A stretch of 64,000 nt of DNA from Pseudomonas asplenii (GTDB lineage: Bacteria > Pseudomonadota > Gammaproteobacteria > Pseudomonadales > Pseudomonadaceae), in assembly GCF_001293465.1 (NCBI RefSeq), contig NZ_JSYZ01000015.1, positions 124,001-188,000 on the forward strand, written 5' to 3'. The notes below the pieces were generated by a model. The model searched no databases and was not told the origin of the DNA. It saw only the letters and a list, made by a program, of their open reading frames with translations. Positions 1 to 8,052 of the stretch are shown piece after piece. Positions within the stretch are counted from its first letter, which is position 1. Each line of letters begins with the position of its first letter. A program made the position numbers and the translations under genes.

Positions 1-574
1 CGGAGGCGGCGGTCATCACGTAGACCTCGATACCGTTCTCCATCAGCTTGTTGTACAGCTCGACCTGGCCGGCGAAGACCTTCGGCGGCTGCACCTCGAT
101 GTTCTTCACCACATCGCCATCGTAATAGGTGCTCGGCACCGGCTTGCCCGACGCCATCAGTTCGTCGACGTAGCCCTTGAGCTCCTTGAGGGTGAAACCG
201 GAGAACACCTGGGCCACCCACGGGTAGCAGACCATGTCGTCGATTTCGCAGAGGCGGTAGTAGTAGCTGAACAGGCTTTCCTTGTGGTCGGCGGTGTCCT
301 TGAACGGGATCAGCTTCAACGACGGGTCCAGGGTATCGCGGGTGATCAGCCCCTTGTTCTCCATGTACGGCAGCAGCGACTCTTCCAGGTCGTAGCGGTA
401 ACTGGTGTTGTCCATGTCGAACACCGCGAAATTACCCTTGTTGGCATTGGCGGCGATCATCGCCTCCAGTTTCTTGGCCTGATCCTGCGGCCAGTGCTTG
501 AGCTCGGTGGCATAGGCCTGGCCGGCAAGGCCCAGGCAGAGTGCGGCGGCGAGGAGTTTGGGGGCGAATTTCAT
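1..574 (-). CDS. pchP: Phosphorylcholine phosphatase, 5' part only (runs off window)
   Basis: HAD-superfamily periplasmic phosphatase that removes phosphate from phosphorylcholine to give choline. The N-terminus (MKFAPKLLAAALCLGLAGQA, then YA) is a typical signal peptide. HAD motif I follows as FDMDNTSYRYD near residue 53, and the stretch SLFSYYYRLCEIDDMVCYPW matches my memory of the P. aeruginosa PchP sequence. About 191 residues are present; the C-terminal half, with the remaining HAD motifs, lies before position 1. In P. aeruginosa the gene belongs to the choline-catabolism regulon; that regulation is known from the family and is not visible here. It is divergent from the cystine transporter gene. 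Confidence 0.88.
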   Translation of the reverse strand, partial: MKFAPKLLAAALCLGLAGQAYATELKHWPQDQAKKLEAMIAANANKGNFAVFDMDNTSYRYDLEESLLPYMENKGLITRDTLDPSLKLIPFKDTADHKESLFSYYYRLCEIDDMVCYPWVAQVFSGFTLKELKGYVDELMASGKPVPSTYYDGDVVKNIEVQPPKVFAGQVELYNKLMENGIEVYVMTAAS

Positions 575-724
575 GGGCGGGATCTTCCTGGATGAAAGTC
601 TGTGACGCTAACAAATCCGTATGACAGTTCTCATCCGAGGACGACCGCCCGCGTCCTGATCCCGCCACCGGCATACGCCCCAGCGTCATCGGCTTATTCC
701 AAAAGCGACAGTCGACATTCCATT

Positions 725-739
725 TAGATATTAAATCTA
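725..739. promoter_or_regulatory. AT-rich dyad upstream of tcyP
   Basis: A short dyad, TAGAT-5 nt-ATCTA, lies in an unusually AT-rich stretch (about 719-751) within otherwise GC-rich DNA, between divergent pchP and tcyP. This is the likely promoter/operator region of the transporter gene. Which regulator binds is not known; CysB-type sulfur control would be a guess from the gene's function. Confidence 0.3.
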
Positions 740-817
740 TATATATCAAGCTGTTAGGCTGAACGGTTCACAATCACCGCCCCAGAGTGATTGGCACTCA
801 TTGTTTCCGGAGTCTTC

Positions 818-2209
818 ATGAACCTGCCGCTGATTCTCAATCTGCTGGTGTTCCTCGCCCTGTTGCTGGGCCTGGCACAAACCCGCCATACCTCCTGGAG
901 CCTGGCCCGCAAGGTGTTGTTCGCCCTGGCCCTGGGCGTGGCGTTCGGCATTGGCCTGCATACCGTCTACGGCGACGGCAACCCGGTGCTCAAGGCCTCC
1001 ATCGCCTGGTTCGACCTGGTGGGCAACGGCTACGTGCAGTTGCTGCAGATGATCGTGATCCCGCTGGTGTTTGCCTCGATCCTCAGCGCCGTGGCCCGCC
1101 TGCACAATGCCTCGGCCCTGGGCCGGATCAGCTTCCTGACCATCGGCACGCTGCTGTTCACCACCGCCATCGCCGCGCTGATCGGCATCCTGCTGACCAA
1201 CCTGTTCGGCCTGAGCGCCGAAGGCCTGGTGGCCGGTACCCAGGAGATGGCCCGCCTGCAGACCATCCAGAGCGACTACGCCGGCAAGGTCGCCGACCTC
1301 AACGTGCCGCAGCTGCTGCTGTCGTTCATTCCGCAGAACCCCTTCGCCGACCTGGCCCGGGCCAAGCCGACCTCGATCATCAGCGTGGTGATCTTCGCCG
1401 CCTTCCTCGGCATCGCCGCCCTGCAACTGCTCAAGGATGACGTGCAAAAAGGCCAGAAGGTGATCAACGCCATCGACACCCTGCAGGCCTGGGTGATGCG
1501 CCTGGTACGGGTGGTGATGAAGCTCACCCCCTACGGCGTGCTGGCCCTGATGACCAAGGTGGTGGCCGGCTCCAACCTGCAGGACATCATCAAGCTCGGC
1601 AGTTTCGTGGTGGTCTCCTACCTCGGCCTGGGGCTGATGTTCGTGGTCCATGGCCTGCTGCTGTCACTGGCCGGGGTCAACCCGCTGCGCTTCTTCCGCA
1701 AGGTCTGGCCCGTGCTGACCTTCGCCTTCACCAGCCGCTCCAGTGCCGCGAGCATCCCGCTGAACATCGAGGCGCAGACCCGTCGCCTGGGAGTTCCACA
1801 GTCGATCGCCAGCTTTGCCGCCTCGTTCGGTGCGACGATCGGCCAGAACGGCTGTGCCGGCCTGTACCCGGCAATGCTGGCGGTGATGGTGGCACCGACT
1901 GTCGGCATCAACCCGCTGGACCCACTGTGGATCGCCACGCTGGTGGCCATCGTCACCCTGAGTTCGGCGGGCGTGGCCGGCGTCGGTGGTGGCGCGACCT
2001 TCGCCGCGCTGATCGTGCTGCCGGCGATGGGCCTGCCGGTGTCGCTGGTGGCGCTGCTGATCTCGGTGGAACCGTTGATCGACATGGGCCGCACCGCGCT
2101 GAACGTGAGCGGCTCGATGACCGCCGGCACCCTCACCAGCCAGATGATGAAGCAGACCGACAAACGCCTGCTGGATGCCGATGAGCATGCGGAGCTGGCA
2201 CAGGCCTGA
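818..2209 (+). CDS. tcyP: L-cystine sodium/proton symporter, TcyP/YdjN-like (DAACS family)
   Basis: Secondary transporter of the dicarboxylate/amino acid:cation symporter family, inner membrane, predicted to import L-cystine as a sulfur source. The protein has 463 residues with many hydrophobic helices. It carries the DAACS re-entrant loop signature TFAFTSRSSAASIPLN around residue 310, and conserved helices rich in Gly/Ala (VAGVGGGATFAAL) with a following acidic helix (EPLIDMGRTALNVSGS). The start at ATG 818 is chosen because TTCCGGAG sits 5-10 nt upstream; an earlier in-frame codon at 791 lacks such a site. Cystine rather than glutamate specificity is inferred from overall similarity to TcyP/YdjN. 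Confidence 0.85.
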   Translation: MNLPLILNLLVFLALLLGLAQTRHTSWSLARKVLFALALGVAFGIGLHTVYGDGNPVLKASIAWFDLVGNGYVQLLQMIVIPLVFASILSAVARLHNASALGRISFLTIGTLLFTTAIAALIGILLTNLFGLSAEGLVAGTQEMARLQTIQSDYAGKVADLNVPQLLLSFIPQNPFADLARAKPTSIISVVIFAAFLGIAALQLLKDDVQKGQKVINAIDTLQAWVMRLVRVVMKLTPYGVLALMTKVVAGSNLQDIIKLGSFVVVSYLGLGLMFVVHGLLLSLAGVNPLRFFRKVWPVLTFAFTSRSSAASIPLNIEAQTRRLGVPQSIASFAASFGATIGQNGCAGLYPAMLAVMVAPTVGINPLDPLWIATLVAIVTLSSAGVAGVGGGATFAALIVLPAMGLPVSLVALLISVEPLIDMGRTALNVSGSMTAGTLTSQMMKQTDKRLLDADEHAELAQA

Positions 2210-2263
2210 GCCCTGCATCGTCTTAGCAGAGGCTATCGCCAGGCATCGCAGTGCAGAGGGTCG

Positions 2264-2284
2264 TTCCCACGCTCCGCGTGGGAA
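2264..2284. repeat. Short palindromic intergenic repeat (TTCCCACGC family)
   Basis: Perfect inverted repeat TTCCCACGC-TCC-GCGTGGGAA between the convergent ends of tcyP and folA. The same motif recurs near 13.8, 17.9 and 25.8 kb in this window, so it belongs to a dispersed repeat family. Here only one palindromic end plus some trailing sequence is present. Confidence 0.75.
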
Positions 2285-2316
2285 ACCTGCCGGGTGGTGA
2301 CGCTCGGCACAATCCC

Positions 2317-2829
2317 TCAGACCCGCTCCCACACCTCGAAGCTGAACGCCGGCTTGTCGCCCTCCGCCGGATGCGGCTCGTCGGAAACCCGCTGCCACAG
2401 GTTCAGGTCGAATTCCGGGAACCAGGCATCGCCCGCCGGGCTCAGGCCGACCCGGGTCAGGTACAGGCGATCGGCCTGCTCCAGCCCCTGGGCATACAGC
2501 TGCGCCCCACCGATCAGCATCAGTTCACTGACGCCCTGCTCCAGCGCCCACGCCTCGGCCCGCACCAGCGCGGCCTCCAGCGACGGGAACACCTCGGCAC
2601 CTTCCAACTGCAGTCCGGCCTGGCGGCTGACCACCAGGTTCAACCGCCCCGGCAACGGCCGACCGAGGGAGTCCCAGGTCTTGCGCCCCATGATGATCGG
2701 CTTGCCCAGGGTGGTGGCCTTGAAATACTTGAAATCCGCCGGCAAATGCCAGGGCATGCTGTTGTCGACGCCGATCACGCGGTTTTCCGCGAGGGCCGCG
2801 ATCAGGCTGAGGGGAAGTTTGGTTTTCAT
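2317..2829 (-). CDS. folA: Dihydrofolate reductase
   Basis: Cytoplasmic enzyme that reduces dihydrofolate to tetrahydrofolate with NADPH. The protein has 170 residues, the usual size. Seen: LIAALAENRVIGVDNSMPWHLPADFKYFK (substrate pocket, with catalytic Asp in the LPADF segment), GRKTWDSLGRPLPGR (NADPH binding) and the late block LMLIGGAQLYAQGL. The start at ATG 2829 follows from the conserved N-terminus (KLPLSLIAALAENRVIG); a longer frame upstream to 2988 would overlap the divergent gene at 2913 and is not family-like. In Pseudomonas folA lies in the same general region as thyA, which makes its dihydrofolate substrate; here they are about 19 kb apart with accessory genes in between. Confidence 0.97.
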   Translation of the reverse strand: MKTKLPLSLIAALAENRVIGVDNSMPWHLPADFKYFKATTLGKPIIMGRKTWDSLGRPLPGRLNLVVSRQAGLQLEGAEVFPSLEAALVRAEAWALEQGVSELMLIGGAQLYAQGLEQADRLYLTRVGLSPAGDAWFPEFDLNLWQRVSDEPHPAEGDKPAFSFEVWERV

Positions 2830-2912
2830 GCCGAAGAGGATACCCGACACGCGGGTGCAGGCACTAGCCGCAGCGGTTATGCTTCTGGCACTCCCCCGCA
2901 ACAGGATGGCGC

Positions 2913-4292
2913 GTGACTGAACCGACTCCCCTGCAACGCCTCTGGCTGACCGAAACCGTGCGCCTGCGCGAAGAACAGGCCGGGCCACTGGAAGACCTCG
3001 AAGCCAATCGTCGCGCCCGCGCAGCCGGCGGCGACCTGGCGACCCGCATCCAGCACCGCGCGCTCTGGCTCGCCGAGCGCGACGGCCAGCTCGCCGCCCT
3101 GCACCACTGGTTGCAGGGTGCGCGCCTGGCCCTGCTGCTGCTCGCCGTACTGGTGATCCTCAGCGGCGCCGGGCTGGCCTTCGCCGCCCTGGGCAACGGC
3201 CAGTTGCCGGTCAACGTGTTCTGGGCCCTGGGCAGCCTGCTCGGGCTGAACCTGCTGCTGTTGGCGAGCTGGGCCCTGGGCCTGTTCTTCGCCGGTGGTC
3301 ACGGCGCCAGCCTGGGCCGACTGTGGCTGTGGCTCAGCGAAAAACTCGCCCGCGATGCCCAAACGGTACAACTGGTGCCGGCACTGGTGCTCCTGCTGCA
3401 ACGCCGACGCCTGAACCGCTGGGCCATCGGCGTGGTCGTCCACGGCCTGTGGCTGCTGGCCCTGGCCTGTGCGCTGGTGGTGCTGCTGACGCTGCTTGCC
3501 ACCCGGCGCTATGGCTTCGTCTGGGAAACCACCATTCTCGGCGGCGACACCTTCGTCGGCCTGACCCAGGGCCTCGGCGCCCTGCCCGCGCTGCTGGGTT
3601 TCAGCGTACCCGGCGAGGCCATGATCCGCGCCAGCGGCAATGCCGCTCTCGACCTGGAAAACGCCCGCCAGGCCTGGGCCGGCTGGCTGGTCGGGGGGCT
3701 GCTGGTCTATGGCCTGCTGCCCCGCCTGCTGCTGGCGCTGCTGTGTCTATGGCGCTGGCGCAGCGGTGTGCGTGCACTGGCACTGGACCCGAACCTGCCC
3801 GGCTACGCCCACCTGCGCGAACGCCTGATGCCCAGCAGCGAACGCCTGGGCATCCACGATGCCGCGCCCGCACAGTTGCCCAATGCCGAGGCCGGAGTGA
3901 CCGACCAGGACAGCGCCGGCGCCTTGCTGGTGGCCGTCGAACTGGACGACCAGCGCCCCTGGCCGCCCGCCCTGCCGAAGGATGTCCGCGACGCCGGAAT
4001 TCTCGACAGCCGCGAATCCCGGCAGAAACTGCTCGAACAATTGACCCGTTTCCCGCCGGCCCGCCTGGCGATCGCCTGCGACCCACGGCGCTCGCCGGAT
4101 CGCGGCAGCCTTGCGCTGATCGCCGAACTGGCCCGCAGTGCCGCCGCCACCCGCGTCTGGCTGTTGCAGGCACCGCCCGGCCAGGCGCTGGACGCCGACC
4201 GCCTCGGCGACTGGCACAACGCCCTGCGACAGCTCGAGCTGCCGTTCGCCGACAGCGCTCCGCTTATGTGGCTGGAGACCGGCCATGACTAA
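2913..4292 (+). CDS. DUF2868 family membrane protein
   Basis: A 459-residue protein with an N-terminal soluble segment (TEPTPLQRLWLTETVRLREEQAG) and strongly hydrophobic stretches at about residues 69-95, 106-128, 170-195 and 250-275, so it is a multi-pass inner-membrane protein. Its C-terminal ~180 residues are soluble. The start is GTG 2913, preceded by AGGA at 2902-2905. It overlaps the next gene, a DUF3482 GTPase, by 8 bp. Known: DUF2868 and DUF3482 genes are commonly paired and are of unknown biochemical role. A membrane partner or regulator for the GTPase is inferred from the overlap. Confidence 0.82.
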   Translation: MTEPTPLQRLWLTETVRLREEQAGPLEDLEANRRARAAGGDLATRIQHRALWLAERDGQLAALHHWLQGARLALLLLAVLVILSGAGLAFAALGNGQLPVNVFWALGSLLGLNLLLLASWALGLFFAGGHGASLGRLWLWLSEKLARDAQTVQLVPALVLLLQRRRLNRWAIGVVVHGLWLLALACALVVLLTLLATRRYGFVWETTILGGDTFVGLTQGLGALPALLGFSVPGEAMIRASGNAALDLENARQAWAGWLVGGLLVYGLLPRLLLALLCLWRWRSGVRALALDPNLPGYAHLRERLMPSSERLGIHDAAPAQLPNAEAGVTDQDSAGALLVAVELDDQRPWPPALPKDVRDAGILDSRESRQKLLEQLTRFPPARLAIACDPRRSPDRGSLALIAELARSAAATRVWLLQAPPGQALDADRLGDWHNALRQLELPFADSAPLMWLETGHD

Positions 4293-5649
4293 GCCGCTGA
4301 AACTGGCCGTGGTCGGCCACACCAATGTCGGCAAGACCTCCCTGCTGCGTACCCTGACCCGGGACGTCGGCTTCGGCGAAGTCTCCCATCGCCCCAGCAC
4401 CACCCGCCATGTCGAGGGTGCGCGGCTGTCGGTGGACGGCGAACCGCTGCTGGAGCTGTACGACACCCCCGGCCTGGAAGACGCCATCGCCCTGCTCGAC
4501 TACCTCGAACGTCTTGACCGGCCTGGCGAGCGCCTGGACGGCCCGGCCCGCGTCAACCGTTTTCTCGACGGCAGCGAGGCCCGGCAGCGTTTCGAACAGG
4601 AAGCCAAGGTGCTGCGCCAGTTGCTGGCCTCGGATGCGGGACTGTACGTGATCGATGCCCGCGAGCCGGTACTGGCCAAGTACCGCGACGAACTGTCGGT
4701 GCTGACCAGTTGCGGCAAACCGCTGCTGCCGGTGCTCAACTTCGTCGGCAGTGCCGCCCAGCGTGAGAACGACTGGCGCCAGGCCCTGGCCCGCCTGGGG
4801 TTGCACGCACTGGTGCGCTTCGACAGCGTCGCACCGCCGGAGGACGGCGAGCGCCGCCTCTACGAAAGCCTCGCGCTGTTGCTGGAAGGTTCCCGGCCGC
4901 AGCTGGAACGCCTGGTCCATGACCTGCAAGCGCAACGCCAGGCACGCCGGCAAGGCGCCAACCGGCTGATCGCCGAATTGCTGATTGACTGCGCCGCCTG
5001 CCGGCGCCAGGTGGCCGGCGATGCCACGGCAGAAAGCAACGCCATCGCCGAACTGCGCCAGGCGGTGCGTCAGCGCGAGCAACGCTGCGTCGAGGCGCTG
5101 CTCAAGCTCTACGCCTTTCGCAGCGACGACGCGACCGCCAGCGACCTGCCGCTGCTCGACGGGCGCTGGGGCGACGACCTGTTCAACCCGGAAACCCTCA
5201 AGCAACTGGGCGTGAAGGTCGGCGGCGGGATTGCCGCCGGCGCCGCAGCGGGAGCCGGCGTCGACCTGCTGGTCGGCGGCCTGACACTCGGGGCCGCCGC
5301 CCTGGCCGGCGCCATCGCCGGCGGTGCCCTGCAGACCGCCCGCGGCTACGGCAACCGCCTGCTCGGCAAGCTCAAGGGCCAGCGCGAGCTGACGCTCGAC
5401 GACAGCGTGCTGCGCCTGCTCGCGCTACGTCAGCGGCAATTGTTGCTGGCACTGGAGGCCCGGGGGCATGCGGCGCTGGAGCGCATCCAACTGGCAGCGC
5501 CCGCCGACACGACCTGGCGCGAAGGCAAGCTGCCGCCCGCCCTGCACAAGGCACGGGCCCACCCGCAGTGGTCATCGCTGAACCCGCAACCGAAGCTGAG
5601 CCAGGCGGAACGCCAGGAGCAGATCGAGACGCTGCAGCAAGACCTGTAA
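4285..5649 (+). CDS. DUF3482 domain GTPase
   Basis: A 454-residue P-loop GTPase. Seen: G1 motif GHTNVGKTSL at about residues 11-20, a switch region with TTRH, G3 motif LYDTPGLED, and in place of a standard NKxD G4 motif only LPVLNFVGS. Guanine specificity may therefore depend on non-standard contacts. A glycine/alanine-rich segment around residues 310-350 (VGGGIAAGAAAGAGVDLLVGG) looks like paired membrane-inserting helices, and the C-terminus is charged and helical. The ATG at 4285 lies inside the last codons of the DUF2868 gene, implying translational coupling. Function is unknown; membrane-associated GTPase is an inference. Confidence 0.83.
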   Translation: MTKPLKLAVVGHTNVGKTSLLRTLTRDVGFGEVSHRPSTTRHVEGARLSVDGEPLLELYDTPGLEDAIALLDYLERLDRPGERLDGPARVNRFLDGSEARQRFEQEAKVLRQLLASDAGLYVIDAREPVLAKYRDELSVLTSCGKPLLPVLNFVGSAAQRENDWRQALARLGLHALVRFDSVAPPEDGERRLYESLALLLEGSRPQLERLVHDLQAQRQARRQGANRLIAELLIDCAACRRQVAGDATAESNAIAELRQAVRQREQRCVEALLKLYAFRSDDATASDLPLLDGRWGDDLFNPETLKQLGVKVGGGIAAGAAAGAGVDLLVGGLTLGAAALAGAIAGGALQTARGYGNRLLGKLKGQRELTLDDSVLRLLALRQRQLLLALEARGHAALERIQLAAPADTTWREGKLPPALHKARAHPQWSSLNPQPKLSQAERQEQIETLQQDL

Positions 5650-5656
5650 CGGCGGC

Positions 5657-7054
5657 TCACTCGGGCGCCACCGACGGCCAGCCACCCCCCAGGCTCTTAT
5701 ACAGGGCGATGCGGTTGGTGGTCTGCGACAGGCGCACGCGGACCAGCGTCTGCCGCGCGCTGTTCAAGCCGCGCCGGGCGTCCAGTACTTCGAGATAACT
5801 GCTCAACCCGCCTTCGTAGAGCCGTTGCGCCAGCTCGGCCCGCCGCGCCTCGTTGTCCACCAGACGTTGCTGCGCAGCGAGCCGGGCCGCCAGCGGGCGA
5901 TTCGAACCCAGAGCATCGGCGACCTCGCGAAACGCCTGCTGGATCACCCGCTGATACTCGACGAGGGCAATCTCGCGCTGGGCCCGGGAAAGATCAAGCT
6001 GGGAAAAGCGTCGCCCCATGTCGAAGAGCGGCAGATCCAGCTGCGGGCTGAACGACCACTCCCGGGCCTGACCGGAAAACAGCTGGCCCAGTTGTGGACT
6101 GCTCAGGCCGAACAGCCCGGTCAGGCTGATACTCGGCAGAAAGGCCGCGCGGGCCGCGCCGATATGCGCATTGAACGCCCGCAGGCGGGCCTCGGCGGCA
6201 CGAATATCGGGGCGCCGCAGCAACAGATCCGAGGGCAGCCCCGGCGCGACTTCACTCAGCATCGATGACGTATCGCCCGCCCGGCCCGCCAGCCGGTCGC
6301 CATCGACGGCCGCACCCACCAAAAGCTCCAGCCTGTTCAGCGACAGGCTCAGCTCCCGTTGGGTCTGGGCCAGCTCGGCCTCCAGGCTCAGCACCAACGC
6401 ATCGGCCTGGCGCAGCTCCAGTTCGTTCGCCAGGCCCAGCGCCTGGCGACGACCGATCAGACGCGCTGCGGCCCGGGCCTGCTCCAGGGACGCCTGGCTC
6501 TGTCCGCCCAACTCGACGTGGGCCAGGTATTCGTAAAACGCCGCCGCCACCTCGCCCACCAGGCCGAGCTGGGCACTCAGGACATCTTCCCGGCTGGCCG
6601 CCAGACGCTGGCCGGCCGCCTCGCGCAGGGCCCGGACCCGCCCCCACAGATCCAGCTCGAAGGCCGTGAGCCCAAGCCGGAAATGCCCCTGCTCGCGCAC
6701 CAGCGACTGACCGCTGGGCGAATCGAGCGCCGAAACACCACGCCTCTGCGTCCCCGCATTGATGCCCAGTGCCGGCCACTGATCGGCCCGGGCCACACCG
6801 TGCAGCGCCCGCGCCTCATCGACACGCAACACCGCCAGACGCACCTCGCGGTTATGCTCCAGGGCCTGCTCGATCAGCCCCTGCAACTCGACATCGGCGA
6901 ACATCACCCGCCACGGCGGCAACTGCGCCTCGTCATCCGTAGACTCCCGCCAGCGCTCGGCCACCGGCAATACGGGTGGCTCCTGCTCGGGGACCAGCGA
7001 GCAGCCAGCCAGCCCCACGACCCAGGCCGCCAGCAGTGCTCTGCCGATATTCAC
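5657..7054 (-). CDS. NodT/OprM-type outer-membrane channel lipoprotein of the peptide export operon
   Basis: Outer-membrane efflux channel of the TolC superfamily, 465 residues. The N-terminus VNIGRALLAAWVVGLAGCS contains a lipobox (LAGC, Cys18), so the protein is predicted to be lipid-anchored as in OprM/NodT proteins. Two outer-membrane-efflux repeats are visible, each with long helical coiled-coil segments. Conserved late blocks include GLPSDLLLRRPDIRAAEARLRAFNAHIGAARAAFLPSISL and YEGGLSSYLEVLDARRGL. The GTG start at 7054 overlaps the acyltransferase stop by 4 bp, making it the last gene of the peptide-adaptor-exporter-acyltransferase operon. It would supply a dedicated exit duct instead of relying on the housekeeping TolC. 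Confidence 0.88.
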   Translation of the reverse strand: MNIGRALLAAWVVGLAGCSLVPEQEPPVLPVAERWRESTDDEAQLPPWRVMFADVELQGLIEQALEHNREVRLAVLRVDEARALHGVARADQWPALGINAGTQRRGVSALDSPSGQSLVREQGHFRLGLTAFELDLWGRVRALREAAGQRLAASREDVLSAQLGLVGEVAAAFYEYLAHVELGGQSQASLEQARAAARLIGRRQALGLANELELRQADALVLSLEAELAQTQRELSLSLNRLELLVGAAVDGDRLAGRAGDTSSMLSEVAPGLPSDLLLRRPDIRAAEARLRAFNAHIGAARAAFLPSISLTGLFGLSSPQLGQLFSGQAREWSFSPQLDLPLFDMGRRFSQLDLSRAQREIALVEYQRVIQQAFREVADALGSNRPLAARLAAQQRLVDNEARRAELAQRLYEGGLSSYLEVLDARRGLNSARQTLVRVRLSQTTNRIALYKSLGGGWPSVAPE

Positions 7055-8052
7055 CGGGAACCACGCCGAAGCAGTTCGGCGGGCAGGCTCGCCAGCCTTT
7101 GCGCCGGGCCCTGCTGCCGCTGGAAAAATGCCTCCATGCGTGACAGGTAGAACCAGTCTTGCGGTGACTCCAGCAGAAAGCGCTCGATCGCCCTGGCCCA
7201 CGACACCTGCATCTGTGCCGCCGGCGCACTGGCAACCCATTCGATCAGGTGCAACTGCCCCGGTCCGCCCAACTGCACCCGATGCCCCGCCAACAGCACA
7301 TCGCAACCCAGCTTCGCGGCGAGGAACATCGGCCCCTTGACGAACTGCGCCGCGCGCCCGAACAGGTGGCCCCCGGTCGGCTCGCCGCTGCGCAGGCCTC
7401 CCATGCTCACCGGCAGGTCGGCGAAGATGATCACCCGGTCGCCGCGGCGGATCGCCCGGGCCAGCGCCAGCGCCGTGCCCGGGGCCCGGCTGTCGAGAAT
7501 ATCCACCTGGTGCCCGAAGGCCTCCAGGCTCTTGAGCGATGAGCGGGTGAGTTCGTCGTTGAAATTCCAGATGGGAATGACGAACCGCGTCGCCTCGGCG
7601 TGACGCTCCACCAGGCAGGCCACCGCCATCCAGTATTCGCCGGTATGGGCCAGCACCAGCAACGGAGCCGAGCGCGCCCAGAGCCCATGGGGATCGACCC
7701 AGGCGATCGAACGAATCCACGCCCGCAACCGAACCGGCCGATGACGCGGGTACAGGTGCTCCACCAGCGCACATTGCAGCCTGATCGCACTGTGGCGACA
7801 GGCCCGCTCCCGGCATTCGTCCGGCTCCAGCCCGAACAGGGCCAGGTTCTGCAGGCTGCGCGGGTAGGCGGGCCCCCGCCAGGCCACCGGCAGCCGCGCC
7901 AGCAGTGCCGGAACGACCGGCAAGCCCATGCGCACGCCCCATCGTCCCAGGCAACGGGCAGCCCCCCTGAGCAGCGCTTCGCGCAAGCGCCTGCGCAGGC
8001 CCAGCCACAGCAACCAACCGCGCATCGACCAACGCGACCGCCATTGCGTCAT
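7051..8052 (-). CDS. LpxL/HtrB-like acyltransferase with altered catalytic motif, in peptide export operon
   Basis: A 333-residue protein of the lysophospholipid/lipid A acyltransferase fold. Seen: a hydrophobic N-terminal anchor (WSMRGWLLWLGL); the motif block VLAHTGEYWMA at His136; a RFVIPIWNFNDELTRSSLKSLEAFG block; RGDRVIIFADLPVSMGG around residue 212; and GRAAQFVKGPMFLAAKLGCDVL. LpxL-type enzymes use H-x4-(D/E). Here the residue five after His136 is Trp and the nearest acid is Glu at +3, so the site is non-canonical. It overlaps its neighbours by 4 bp on both sides, tying it to the exporter. Proposed role: transferring a fatty acyl chain to the exported peptide, or modifying membrane lipid for self-protection; neither is shown. 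Family assignment is moderate. Confidence 0.68.
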   Translation of the reverse strand: MTQWRSRWSMRGWLLWLGLRRRLREALLRGAARCLGRWGVRMGLPVVPALLARLPVAWRGPAYPRSLQNLALFGLEPDECRERACRHSAIRLQCALVEHLYPRHRPVRLRAWIRSIAWVDPHGLWARSAPLLVLAHTGEYWMAVACLVERHAEATRFVIPIWNFNDELTRSSLKSLEAFGHQVDILDSRAPGTALALARAIRRGDRVIIFADLPVSMGGLRSGEPTGGHLFGRAAQFVKGPMFLAAKLGCDVLLAGHRVQLGGPGQLHLIEWVASAPAAQMQVSWARAIERFLLESPQDWFYLSRMEAFFQRQQGPAQRLASLPAELLRRGSR

